Shown here in pieces: positions 1-9,965 of a stretch of DNA of 64,000 nucleotides (within the stretch, counting starts at the first letter, position 1; every line of letters starts with the position of its first letter). The notes below the pieces were generated by a model, which did not search any database, was not told the DNA's origin, and saw nothing but the letters and a program-made list of their open reading frames with translations. Source of the stretch: Cydia pomonella. Taxonomy: Eukaryota; Arthropoda; Insecta; Lepidoptera; Tortricidae. The translations under genes were made by a program, and so were the position numbers. The DNA lies in assembly GCF_033807575.1 (NCBI RefSeq), contig NC_084707.1:23771888-23835887 (forward strand), in the 5' to 3' direction.

Positions 1-461
1 ATATATTAGATACATTTTCTCGTACCGTGTAACATAAAGCAAATCTCGAAATTAAACTGTCGTGAGACATACTAACGTGTTTCAAACACGTGAGTGAAAT
101 CCGTAGAATTAGTTTAATAAAGCAAATCCGTCCATTTTCAATTATTATTATGAATTTAGCACAGCTAAATTACAAATTAGATCAATTATTTATATAAGTT
201 TAGAATATAAATCTTTGAATTAAACTTAAAATATTATTGCAAAAATTTCAAAATTCGTGATACTTTTGGCACCAAAGTTAGTAATTGCTATCGTAATAGG
301 CATTCATTGAACGTTCCAAATAACGACATATAGAAATACGACACATCATTACCAAAGTTTAAATGTAAATGAAAAATAAGGGCTCATTAACGCTCGAATA
401 GATTGAGCGTTCATGTATTCTGTGATAAATTATCACTTTGTATCGACTTTACGTAACTTCG
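1..461. other. gene-free AT-rich stretch
   Basis: No coding frame, repeat family or RNA gene is recognisable here. The open frames are short and low in complexity. Confidence 0.5.
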
Positions 462-824
462 CTAATAACACTTATAATTATCATATTTTTGACAGTCACA
501 AATACATTGTATACTTTTCAATACCTCCTGAAACTTGTCTGTTTCCAAAGCATTGCTGTTCTAAAAAGAATCTTTACCAATTGCAATAGGAGTGTTGTCA
601 AAATTATCATTTGTAAAAATAACTTTGTCGTGTGCTATTTCACATAATTATCTTGCTAAGTTAGGCTTCACGTAGGCTTTTTGTCGTTTGTTTGTGTTCA
701 GCTTTTTACTAATGTCTGTAAGTTTTTCAGTCGTGTGTGTATCATTCTCGTCTGCGACAAAGGACACAATATTTTTGACCAACAATGCTTCGGGTTTTGT
801 ATTGGTCAGACAAATAGTAGCCAT
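462..824 (-). pseudogene. broken small reading frame of unknown origin
   Basis: On the minus strand an ATG at 824 stands in a strong start context, with A at -3 and G at +4. It opens a 58-codon frame ending in TAA at 650-648. The same frame continues with protein-like composition through a second stop (563-561) to a third (464-462), giving 121 codons with two internal stops. The conceptual product is hydrophilic and rich in Lys, Asn, Asp and Thr, and has no domain I recognise. An in-frame stop lies just upstream of the ATG, so the start is natural if the frame was ever a gene. It may be a decayed retrocopy, a decayed transposon frame, or a real 58-residue protein followed by chance open sequence. 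I cannot assign a function. Confidence 0.3.
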
Positions 825-1777
825 TTTTACTTGTTATTTTGCGTGATGAATGATCCGTCTTGTTTACTGTAGGCTGTTGAAAGATGTTGTAGTCATGGGG
901 GCGCTTCGAGGTTATTTTAAAATTAAAATTAATTACTTTATTTGACTAAATAAAGCGTTATATTTTAATAATAATCCTTTGAGAAAGACGAAAGAAGAAT
1001 CTTTTATTAAAACCAGTAAAAATACCAGAGTCACTTGAATTTTATAACGATCTGTTAGATACAACAAAATTACCCATACAGTTAAAGAAAAAACAACACA
1101 TACAACTGTTCACCATATAAAGCTATTTCTAAAATATTGAAGAACTTTATAACTCAGAAAGAGATGTTAAGTTTTGTAGTAATAAATGGCAATAATAGGC
1201 CTCAGATTCTGTATCGATCTCGATTTTCCTTTCATTTCGTAAACTACCTACGATCAATGATATTATATAGCTATAGATAGGTTATACTCGTACATAAGGA
1301 GCATAAAAATACTTCTATATTTAATTCATTATTACGAATAAATCTGTATCTGTTCATGCCTAGGAAACAGAACTACAGAACAGAGAAATTATACAACTAG
1401 TATAATTTATGCGCTTCAATTTTGGAACGGCTATAATAAATAATAATAATAATAAAATGATTTTATTTCGGATAAAAATTCCATAGATGCTAGTTATTAT
1501 TATTTATTTATTTATTACTGTTATATAACGTTAGACGTGTTAGATAAACTGTAAGAACGTACACGTTTACCCCGAACATCTTAACAGAAGCTCTGAGTCA
1601 TCCGCCCTCAGACAATGAGGGTAATCGAGGGCCAAGTATGCATTAAACGGGCCTGCCCAGGGGACTGGACCCGTGACTCGCCACTTCAATGTCGACAGGG
1701 GAGACAGGCTACAGTAAACTCAATTTACTGAGGAAAAAATAACACAACGTTGCTCGTATAGTCTTTTAGTACAGTCC
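825..1777. other. gene-free stretch
   Basis: AT-rich sequence with a TAA/ATA-rich run near 1433-1455 and 1496-1515. I see no gene or recognised repeat. Confidence 0.4.
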
Positions 1778-1905
1778 CCATTAGACATATCGGAGTGGCC
1801 GAGGTGTCCTAAAATATCTGAACACCCACTCTAACGCCTTGACAATAGAGGCGTGTTCAGATATTTGTGAGCACCTTGGCCGCTCCGATAAGTATATCTG
1901 ATGGC
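1778..1905. mobile_element. foldback element (MITE-like)
   Basis: The left arm reads CCATTAGACATATCGGAGTG and the right arm is its imperfect reverse complement, ending near 1905. An inner stem is built on AATATCTGAACAC (about 1813) and GTGTTCAGATATT (about 1854). The whole unit folds into one imperfect hairpin with no coding capacity, as expected of a short non-autonomous DNA element. Superfamily not determined. Confidence 0.6.
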
Positions 1906-1984
1906 GACATTCGCGACTGTACCTAAAGGAGATTAAAATATGCGGATCATTTAAACATTGAACCACATTTTAATTTTTAGTGTC

Positions 1985-2285
1985 ACGTGTCCCGTTGTCG
2001 ATCTGTCTGTAATCAAATCTTGCGAGTTAAATTGGACTACTGGTCCCACTTCCCGGTTTCCGATGAAGCTGAAAATGTGCATACATATCTAAGCCGGGTG
2101 ACAATGCAATATTATGGCATCATAGAGCTGATGATGCAGATAGGAGGTGGCAATAGAAACTGCGATAAAACAACGCAACCGGATTTTGTTTGGGGTTGTT
2201 ATAATTGTCTCGATGAGTATTAGTTGGTTGTGGAAAGAAGCACAGTAAGCGATAAAAGCTTGTACCAAAACAAAAGTTTTGATAA
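1985..2285 (+). repeat. dispersed repeat DR1, copy 1
   Basis: About 300 bp sharing the order CACTTCCCGGTTTCCGATGA, GGGTGACAATGCAATATTAT, CTCGATGAGTATTAGTTG, GCGATAAAAGC.TGTACC with copies at 9665-9965 and 55225-55490. All three are in the same orientation. It has no coding frame. It is a non-autonomous mobile repeat of unknown class. Confidence 0.7.
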
Positions 2286-2831
2286 AACTGCATTTTTAGG
2301 TGGTGAAAAGAGATGCCAATGCAATTAACTACATATATATATCTATGTATATATAATCCGTTCTACTCATGAGCTCTACGATACCTAATGCAAATGGGAC
2401 TTACTAAGGCGCTAGCATGTCTGCCAGGTATTATTTAACTTTTTCTTTCCATCCTGTTACCCCCTGCTGGGGTGTAGGGCTCGAACCAGTTTCTTTCATT
2501 GACTCCGGTCCTGGGCAGCTTTGGTAACCTCCTCCCACCCCATCCTATCCCCAATACACCGAACTCTTGCGCCACGGAACGGCGCCAAGTAAATAAACCT
2601 AGGAAATTCAAATTTCAAAGTTCTACATATCAGGGTAGGTAAACTCTAAATAACCTGCCATTGAGACATCTAGTTCAATTGCTATCCTTCAAAGCTCATT
2701 ATTTCTTGACAACTCTCATATAAATTAAAATTAAAAATTTAATTCAATAATCATTTATTTCAGCCATTTACAAAAAAAATAAAAATTAATGTTAAGACTA
2801 ACAGCTATATAAAACCTAACATGCAAAAAGT
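2286..2831. other. non-coding stretch with a short TA run
   Basis: It contains an alternating TA run (about 2331-2356) and a C-rich patch (about 2455-2595) that may be an old transposon piece. No gene seen. Confidence 0.35.
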
Positions 2832-2914
2832 GGCTGTGACATAATCGGACAGACAGACGGACATGACGAATCTATAAGGGTTCCGTTTTTTGCCATTTGG
2901 CTACGGAACCCTAA
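2832..2914 (+). repeat. 3' end of the GGGTTCCGT repeat
   Basis: The segment runs from ATAATCGGACAGACAGACGG through AAGGGTTCCGTTTTTTGCC to GGCTACGGAACCCTA, the short inverted end typical of this family. The same end occurs at about 41830-41905 and, diverged, at about 5515-5575. Only the 3' part is present. Confidence 0.65.
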
Positions 2915-3895
2915 AAACGAGGTAGGTACAGTGCGCTTCGAATTTGCATAGAGAAATTATGAATGAATTCATTGATAAATGAACTGCTTGAAAAAGATCT
3001 TTAATGATGATCTTGCCTACTGTATTTTCTCTATTGCCCTCAAATCCCAGCGCTCATGCAAAAAGGGTCACGCGCAAGATTGATTGTCTCAGTACTTTGA
3101 ATACGATAGATCTCGAACAGATCCCGAATACATTCGAACTTATTCACACTATCCAACCAGATTATCAGACCCCCGGTTACTTACACCCGCTACCTACACC
3201 GAGGCCAAGTACTGTTGGAGATTGCTTATGTTAGTATATAATTTTGTGAATATATATACTATCCCATTGTGAAAACTGGCCAATCATCGGTTTAAAAAGG
3301 TTCCGCTTATCTGATGAAAGGTCGGGAACTATGATAGGAGTGATTTAGCGAGGATTGAAAGGCCCTGTAGTTTTTCAAAATCCTCTCCTAAAAGATGTCT
3401 GGAAAGTTTTAGAAAACCCGCTTCTTCCCATACAATTCAACTCTGAATTTATAATATTGATACAAAACAAAATATTTATTTTATTTTATTGGTATTCAGG
3501 ATAACAACAGCCGTAAATATAATATAAAAGAAGGCCAATGACAGGCATCCATTAAATTGCAATATGCAACAAAGAAAAATAACAAAAAAATTCAAAACAA
3601 CGAAAATGTGCAATATACTCCACACAAATGCTCGAAATCTTAAAAAAACATACCGGTCGTAAAATATGTACTTAATTAATAATCGAGTTTAATTTACTTT
3701 TGGCAAAAACCATAAAATTGGCATTAGTTACAAGTCAGTCATCAACAGGAATTTCACAAAATATGTATATCCAAATAAATACCTGAACGTAGTCAAAAAC
3801 ATTGGCAAAAATAATACGAAACGGATTTTATATTAATTTTCGTTATCTCTAAGCAAAACGGAATATATATCTTTTTTAAATTTATACTTAGATCC
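2915..3895. other. gene-free stretch
   Basis: AT-rich. A possible LINE 3' fragment lies on the minus strand near 3475-3560, but it is too decayed to assign. No gene seen. Confidence 0.35.
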
Positions 3896-4114
3896 TACAA
3901 AAGGATCGGCAGACCAGAATCCGGTATTATTGCTTCGGGCATGTTTGCAGAGGCGCGTATAGATGACTTTTACGCCATTAGGCGTAAAAGAATAGCGTCT
4001 CTGCTGAAGCGCGTGCGTGGCAGTAGCAACAGCCTCCTGAGGACATTGTCCGAACGTGCCGATTGCCGCCTCACAAAGTACTGGGTTGAGGTGGTGATAG
4101 GCAGGGCCAAATAA
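3896..4114 (+). pseudogene. LINE ORF2 C-terminal fragment
   Basis: An open frame of 72 codons ends in TAA at 4112-4114. The product is basic (IRRKRIASLLKRVRGSSNS at its centre) and resembles the extreme C-terminus, after the reverse transcriptase domain, of jockey/CR1-type insect LINEs. The RT catalytic core is absent, so the copy is heavily 5'-truncated. A LINE-like 3' UTR follows, ending in a (TTTTA)n tract, which supports this reading and orientation. Assignment to a named family needs a database search. Confidence 0.55.
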
Positions 4115-4316
4115 ACCATCTTGCCCCGTGGTCCTCTCTACACGCAGGGATGTATTGTAATAAATAGTTATAAGTGTTGGTGTATATGTGTTTTTATGTA
4201 AGTAGGTACTAATATAGGATGTAAGTTGTTTTGATTTACTAACAAAATATGGATCTGATGGTCTGAAATAAACAAATTTTATTTTATTTTATTTTTTTTA
4301 TTTATTTATTATACAA
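4115..4316 (+). repeat. LINE-type 3' UTR and T/A-rich tail
   Basis: It follows the ORF2 remnant directly. It has GATGGTCTGAAATAAACAAA and then repeated ATTTT units (about 4278-4310). The same 'ctgaaataaac' end occurs at about 22790 and, as 'ttgaaataaac', at about 45708, so it is a shared LINE 3' end. Confidence 0.5.
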
Positions 4317-4428
4317 GTGTGGGATCCGTGATAAGACGGCGTTAGAACCATAGTTAGTGGAGTGGAAGGGAACATGAAACATTTTCCTCTGATACTATAA
4401 GCGTTTCAAACTACTTTTCTTTTACTTT

Positions 4429-4740
4429 TTGAATTGGTGCTACCGTCGCGTTTTTATCACCGCACCTCCTGCCAAAGAAATATCATCTCACTTCTCGACA
4501 CGTGGAAAACCAAGAACAAGCGGGCATCTCCCACGTTTTTGCTTAGAATGTGCAAGTTGTGGAATGAGCTACCTTCTGAGGTTGCGCTCTGACGCCTATG
4601 ACATGGGGTTCTTCAAGAAGCAGGTATTTAGGATTCTCAAAGGTTGGCAACGAATAAGTGGCTCCTCCGATATTGCTTATGTGCATGGGCGGTGATGACT
4701 GCTTCCCATCAGGCGGCTCATCTGCTGACGTTTGCTACGT
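4429..4740 (+). pseudogene. second LINE ORF2 C-terminal fragment
   Basis: The 3' half is open to the stop at 4693-4695 and includes YDMGFFKKQVFRILKGW. The 5' half carries the matching LINE motif (RTSCQRNIISL, then KLWNELPSE) in other frames, so at least one frameshift separates them. The downstream 'catcaggcggctcatctgctgacgtttg' stretch (about 4708-4735) is a LINE 3' end shared in diverged form with 13900-13955. The RT core is missing. Confidence 0.55.
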
Positions 4741-4928
4741 AAAAAAATATATATGTATAATAAAAATATATTCAAAACCTGATTCTTCCAAATCTGGGCT
4801 CATTAAACTCAGCCACCATTAAAAAAATGGCCAAAAGCATTTCGAATCATGCTCCGTGTAGGATTCCGTAGTTACCCAATGAACTTAATTAAAACAAACA
4901 TATAGGGGAGGATCGCAGCGTTTCATAG

Positions 4929-5079
4929 GTACAGTCAACCAATTTGAATCCAAGGCCACTAAAGAACCTTGTCGCTTTAACTAGTCTATACATGACATGC
5001 ATCACTCAATAAGCACTGTCGTAGAAGTCATTATGACATGGTTCTATAGTGGCCTAGGAATCAAATTGGTTGACCGTAC
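4929..5079. mobile_element. GTACAGTCA foldback element 1 (Tc1/mariner-like MITE)
   Basis: The left arm GTACAGTCAACCAATTTGA (4929) is mirrored by TCAAATTGGTTGACCGTAC at 5079. The inner GGCCAC / GTGGCC stretch also pairs. TA followed by CAGTC at both ends fits a TA target duplication and Tc1/mariner-type termini. No coding frame. Confidence 0.6.
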
Positions 5080-5099
5080 GTCTTTTACTAAGAAGGGAA

Positions 5100-5572
5100 G
5101 ACTTTTTGCGATAACTCAAGAACAGCTTAACTGATCATATCCGCTATAGTTTTCATTAATAGTTTTTACTAAGCTTTACTTTCATGATTTTTATGATATT
5201 TTTTTGGATTCATGGTTCAAAAGGTAGAGGGGGGAGGGAACACATATTTTTTTCCTTCGGAGCCATTATTTCCGAAAAAAAACACTTTATCAAAAAATGG
5301 TTGTTGGAGTCCCGTATTCATTTTAAAAGACCTATCCAATGATATAGGTACCACTAAGTGTAAAATAAATATCAAAAAACTATTTTGTATGGGTGTTTCC
5401 CAAAAAAAATTTTTTGTATTTAATTTTATTTTACGACTTTTTCCGATTGATTGATTTATATATCCATGCCAAATTTCAGCTTTCTAGCACTAACGATCAC
5501 GGAGCAAAGCCTCGGACAGACGGGCAGACGGACATAGCGAAACTATAAGGGTTCCTAGTTGACTACGGAACA
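5100..5572 (+). repeat. GGGTTCCGT repeat, 5'-truncated copy
   Basis: It has internal words shared with the 41-kb copy: ATGATTTTTATGATATTTTTTT, a G-run (5228-5236), and the closing CAGACGGGCAGACGGACATA then AAGGGTTCC...TACGGAACA. It lacks the head containing GAGTCGGACTCG. Non-coding. Confidence 0.55.
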
Positions 5573-6054
5573 CTCCAAAAATGTCCGTTCCATGACGTCA
5601 CGTTTTAGGGTGCGTATATGCGTGAAGTATTGGAAACTAAAATTTCCATACAGGAGTATTTTTTAGCATCAGGCAGGATTGAATATGCTAGTGATTCTGA
5701 ATAGGAAGAACCCAAAAATATCAGGATCTTTGAGAATCAGAACTTGAGTAGACCTTCTAGTTTGCTAAAGCCAAATGCTCGGCATGCGATATGAATGCTC
5801 TGCCCGTCGGACAGTCTGCCGTTGACAACAATAGATCCCCATTTTTAAGAATTTTGTTTCGAACCTAGGGTGGGTTCGAATTTCTTGTTCAAATTGAATA
5901 TTGATTCTGCAGTGAATGGTAAGGTGAAGTTAGCAAAAATGGGTCCCGGGTCGATGGACATATACCATTGGACCTGGGTATGTCCATGGACCCGGGTATG
6001 TCCCAAAACTAAGCTATATCGGAAATCAACGTTGCGAAGTGCACATTTAAAAAA
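5573..6054. other. non-coding stretch with GGACCCGGGTATGTCC words
   Basis: At 5941-6005 the words GGTCCCGGGTCGATGGACAT, GGACCTGGGTATGTCC and GGACCCGGGTATGTCC occur in a row and partly pair with each other. The last word recurs at 37866 (GGACCCGGGTACGTCC). No gene seen. Confidence 0.4.
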
Positions 6055-6126
6055 ATCGGCCAAGTGTGAGTCGGACTCGCACAGGAAGGGTTCCGTAATC
6101 TATATTCCGGTTCCGATCTATAAAAA
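6055..6126 (+). repeat. head of the GGGTTCCGT repeat
   Basis: CGGCCAAGTGTGAGTCGGAC then TCGCACAGGAAGGGTTCCGT matches the head of the fuller copy at about 41067. Here the head stops and is joined to a 5S-like segment. Confidence 0.65.
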
Positions 6127-6190
6127 CGGTCACCCATCCAAGTACTGACCCCGCCCGATGTTGCTTAACTGTGGTCATCGGATGAGAACC
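6127..6190 (-). pseudogene. 5S rRNA-derived fragment
   Basis: Read on the minus strand, this 64-bp segment matches eukaryotic 5S rRNA from about nucleotide 30 to 93: GGTTCTC.TCCGAT, AGTTAAGCAACATCGGGC (the A-box region of the internal promoter) and GTCAGTACTTGGATGGGTGA (the C-box). Both ends of the 5S gene are missing, so it cannot make 5S rRNA. The Pol III internal control region is nearly complete and would direct transcription leftwards into the neighbouring GGGTTCCGT repeat. It is either a 5S-headed SINE or a 5S pseudogene captured by the repeat. Confidence 0.75.
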
Positions 6191-6324
6191 TCGAGATTGG
6201 AAAGAAATATTTATTTTATTCTGTTTTTAGTATTTCTTGTTATAGCGGCAACAGAAATACATAATCTGTAGAAATTTCAACTGGCACACTTTAACCTGTC
6301 TTTGTGTAATTGTCTAATGAAAAT

Positions 6325-6501
6325 TTCGATTCCGCTGTGATCCCAATAAGATCTATCTACGATATTTCTAACGTCAAAGTAACATTGGTTGCCCGAATCG
6401 AGCTGCTTCTGTCAATTATACGACATACAAACGATATCTAAATGAGAACTTATCTAAACCAGAACTTATCGTTATCGTATCTCATTCTTCGAATCGAGCC
6501 G
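6325..6501 (+). mobile_element. inverted-repeat element T1, 5'-truncated copy
   Basis: It shares TTTCGATTCCGCTGTGATCC, GGTTGCCCGAATCGAGCTGC and the right end TCATTCTTCGAATCGAGCCG with 15092-16000 and, inverted, with 50613-51101. The left terminal repeat seen at 15092 is absent here. Non-coding. Confidence 0.65.
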
Positions 6502-7194
6502 CGTTTTGCGAGACTCAGTTTTTGCATTGCTCGCGGCACTATTCCTGTGGGATCATTTTAGTCTTGTCAAACTTATATAACTTATTCCAGTTCGTTGTGT
6601 CTCTAATGAATCACAATTTCCGTGAAAGCATATTTACATTTCGATTAAACCCTTTCATCATCACAAAAACTGTATATCCTCAAACAATAACCGGTTTCAA
6701 ACGCATGTTGCGTAATTCAATGCGTATTAGCATATTGCAAGTGACGTGTTTGTTGGGGTGCCGACTGCACCAAACATTGCGTATTGTAGTCAAAGACAAA
6801 CTTCTTTATTATTTAATTTAGGCATGTTGTTGTATGACCTAAATTGATTACTGTGATTTTAGTGACAATTGCATCACAACACAGTGTAGTATCTTTTATT
6901 AGAAGATTTGATTATCTTACCACCAAGAACACAGCACTAAATAATCCAAATTCAGGATATTTGCATCTCGCTTGGATTTTTTTTACATAAAACTTCCTTT
7001 AGCACCATTTTTTCTCTAAACATTTTTTTACTAAAACTTCCTTTTTAAGCCGAAAGCCTTTTTGAGAAAGAAAGAAGATTGACCGAACTGACTTTACGTT
7101 AAAATCATTGCAAGTTTTATCCCATAAAACCAACCCAGTGTAATCCAAAATTTCCAAACTATGCTCTAAAACTAACTTGCATATCTTGATTTAG
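6502..7194. other. gene-free stretch
   Basis: AT-rich. A 99-codon open frame at 6522-6821 has no recognisable domain and looks like chance. No repeat recognised. Confidence 0.35.
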
Positions 7195-7392
7195 CTATGC
7201 TCTTGTCCGTGGAGTAATCGCCACTCTTCTCTTCGCCAGGCCAGCCTTTTAACTTCCTCGTACATACGACACGACAGAAACTTTATCTTTTATTTGGCTG
7301 AGATATGTGAGCCTGGGCCTTCCTCTGCGTCTTTTACCCTCAATCTTGCCCTCCAAGATGTTTAAAAAGAATCTGTCATGCCGTACCAGGTG
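7195..7392 (-). pseudogene. RTE-like LINE ORF2 C-terminal fragment
   Basis: On the minus strand the frame reads HDRFFLNILEGKIEGKRRRG then RPRLTYL, the characteristic post-RT 'EGK.EGKR.RGRP' region of RTE-like LINEs. It runs on to a TAG at 7197-7195 with one internal stop after VRGS. Only this terminal piece survives. The basic RRRGRP run, the internal stop and the short length mark it as a dead 5'-truncated copy. Confidence 0.65.
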
Positions 7393-9664
7393 GTCAATCG
7401 TCTTGCCCCTTAGCTAGCTACTGTGTCTAACAGGCATCTTTTCTCTCCTGCCATGCTTACCAGTACAATCAGTGCTTAACATTGTTAGCACACATATGCT
7501 AGTGTTACCAGTACAATTTGACATTATGTTAACTGCTGAATCCCCGGGTTAGTGCGATGGTGCAAGTGGCGCTTAGTCAAGGAAGAAAAAGCTTAGGAAA
7601 TACTAAGAGTGTCCGCTAGCTAGCGCGGGTGTACAGAGCGCTTGCACGTGAGTGCCATTGTAGGTAAAATACGTCGCAGGCGAGGCGTCCGCGCCAATTA
7701 GTTTAGCTATTACATACTTCGTTTTAAACAGGCAGCTGATGCTGGTACGTCAAAATCAGAGTCCACTTAGCACAATTACACTATTTAGATAGTTTATCAA
7801 TTAGCGTTGCTCTTAATATTTTCATTTTTCTCTTATATATAGGTGTATATAAATTTATGTATATGTATATTTATGATTTATTTATGTTTACGTATTCATA
7901 CTACGGGCATTCTACTTCTTATTTCATTTTATTATTATTGATTGCTGTCGTCCTACTTTTATGTGTATCCAAAATTCTCATATTGCTACTGTTAATATTG
8001 ATTTTTCTTTCACCTGTTAGTGTTTGATCCTTTCGCATTTTCTCAAAGATTAGCTGGAAGAGATCCCTTTTAGGGATAAGTTCGCCTTTGTACATAACAT
8101 TTTATTTGATTTTTTTTTGTCTGTTTTATGTTAACCTGTTTATGTACATACTATTTTTCGTCAACCCCCTCACCCGCTCCGTGCAACCGCACCAGCTAGC
8201 GAACGCCCTAAAAATAACGTTTCTCTTGATATTTAATTATGTGTAGAACTTGTGGGCCCTAGTTAGTTATAGTATTGGATTCTAGTTGGCTGGTTTTACG
8301 GGATATAACCAACAATTCAGCTACATAACATAATTGTATTACCAAGCTACTCGTACACAATCAACGAAGCCCCGCTCATATATGTTTTGTTTCGCGACAC
8401 AATACGACAAAGACGGAATAAGATCCTTAGACACAATAACTTATTTAGGTCACATATTGTTGGTGGAAACAACGGCACAATCAACTTGTTTCTGAATTGA
8501 ACGTGGACGTGAACCGAATTTAGCGTTGATAGGGTATTTTGAGGGTCCGAGAGGTTATAATGAATACGTGGGCGAAAATTTCAAACTTGATATGACGAAC
8601 TTATAGGCTAATGACTCGATTGCATTTAACCCTTTTATAAGATATTATTAGGATAAAATTACCAGCCTATAATGTCATTGTTTTCCTTAAGCAGAATTTT
8701 TAGCACAATAAGTTGGCAATGAGACAGGAATTGAGGATTTTGGTTTTTTCGTCTTATGGGACATTCAAAGTTTACATCTTGCACTATAATGTATGTAGAT
8801 AATAAAGAACAAGATTCTCATTTCTCCCCAATTTTTGTTTATCGCTACCTTTTTCTAATTTTTCTTGTTAGATGAATCAGGTGTCCCAATTTGTGTCCCC
8901 CTTTCCGGTATTTTTCGAGTCTGTTGTTTTAGTCTACTTCGAACTTCTTGATAGCTTTGAAACTATTATCTATTATTTATTTATCGTATGGCTTCCTTAC
9001 ATGTCACTGGATATAAAACGGTAGAGAGTATAAATTATACTATCAACTTAAAATTTAAAATTTCGCCCTACTCAGGTAAGCAGCTGTTTCTTCAGCCAGG
9101 ATATTGAAGTCGTTCACATGGCCCATGTATTTTGTGAGGGGACATGCCGGTACTGTTCGATGGTCTGGTCTGGATGACCGCACTCCCAGGCAGGAGAGAC
9201 GCTCCAGCCCCATTTGTGCCAGTGGTGTGCGCAGTTACCAATTCCGGTTCTAAAGCTGAAACTATTAACAGACTATCATTCCTCTTTAGTTATCTTGTCA
9301 AGTTTTCATACCTAATTAAAAGCTGCGCCCTATAACCTGAGTTATGATACCCCTCAAACATACCCACTCCAAGCAACAGGCCTTCTTGAATAAATGTTAT
9401 TCCACGCACGTCTTTGTTCCTCTATCATTCCATATTAAACTGTATTATTATATTATTAAAAAGATATACCATGTACATTATAGCGCTCATTGAAGATCGT
9501 TCGTGCGCAAAAACTGAAGCTTTCCGGTTTTCAAGTGGACCCGTTCACTCGTTCATTCGTTCAGTGTTACGGTTCCTATTGTTCGTTCAGTTTTGTTATT
9601 CTGAACGCTTGCCGGCGAGCTAAGCGAATCGGTATAAATCTAGTATTTTACAAGCTTTTGTTTA
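7393..9664. other. long gene-free stretch
   Basis: No gene. A LINE 3'-UTR-like piece lies at about 8045-8160 (CTGGAAGAGATCCCTTTTAGGGATAAGTTCGCC, with a CCCTTTTAGGG hairpin), related to 10858-10912 and, inverted, 59885-59940. The rest is AT-rich and unassigned. Confidence 0.4.
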
Positions 9665-9965
9665 GTTTCACCTGGCCCGTTGTCTGTCGGTAATCATTAA
9701 TCAAATCTTACAAGTTAAATTTGATCCACTTCCCCGTTTCCGATGAAGCTGAAAATTTGCATACATATGTAAGTCGGGTGACAATGCAATATTATGGTAC
9801 CATGGAGCTGATCTGATGATGGATACAGGAGGTGGCTATGGGAACTCTGTGATAAAACAACGCAACCTAATCGTGCTTGGGGTTTTTAGAATTGGCTCGA
9901 TGAGTATTAGTTGCCTGTGGAAAGCCTGCCAGTACAGTCAGCGATAAAAGCATGTACCAAAAATT
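9665..9965 (+). repeat. dispersed repeat DR1, copy 2
   Basis: It shares the ordered words CGTTTCCGATGAAGCTGAAA, GGGTGACAATGCAATATTAT, TGATAAAACAACGCAACC and CAGTCAGCGATAAAAGC with copies 1 and 3. It is closer to copy 3 than to copy 1 in its middle (GAACTCTGTGATAAAA). Confidence 0.75.

Noticed and set aside
3084..3272. Overlapping plus-strand frames near 3.0-3.3 kb
   Set aside because: Short, two frames open over the same bases, no homology recognised.
5870..6148. Open frame of 92 codons on the plus strand
   Set aside because: It runs through the GGGTTCCGT repeat head and the 5S-derived fragment, so it is an accident of repeat sequence.
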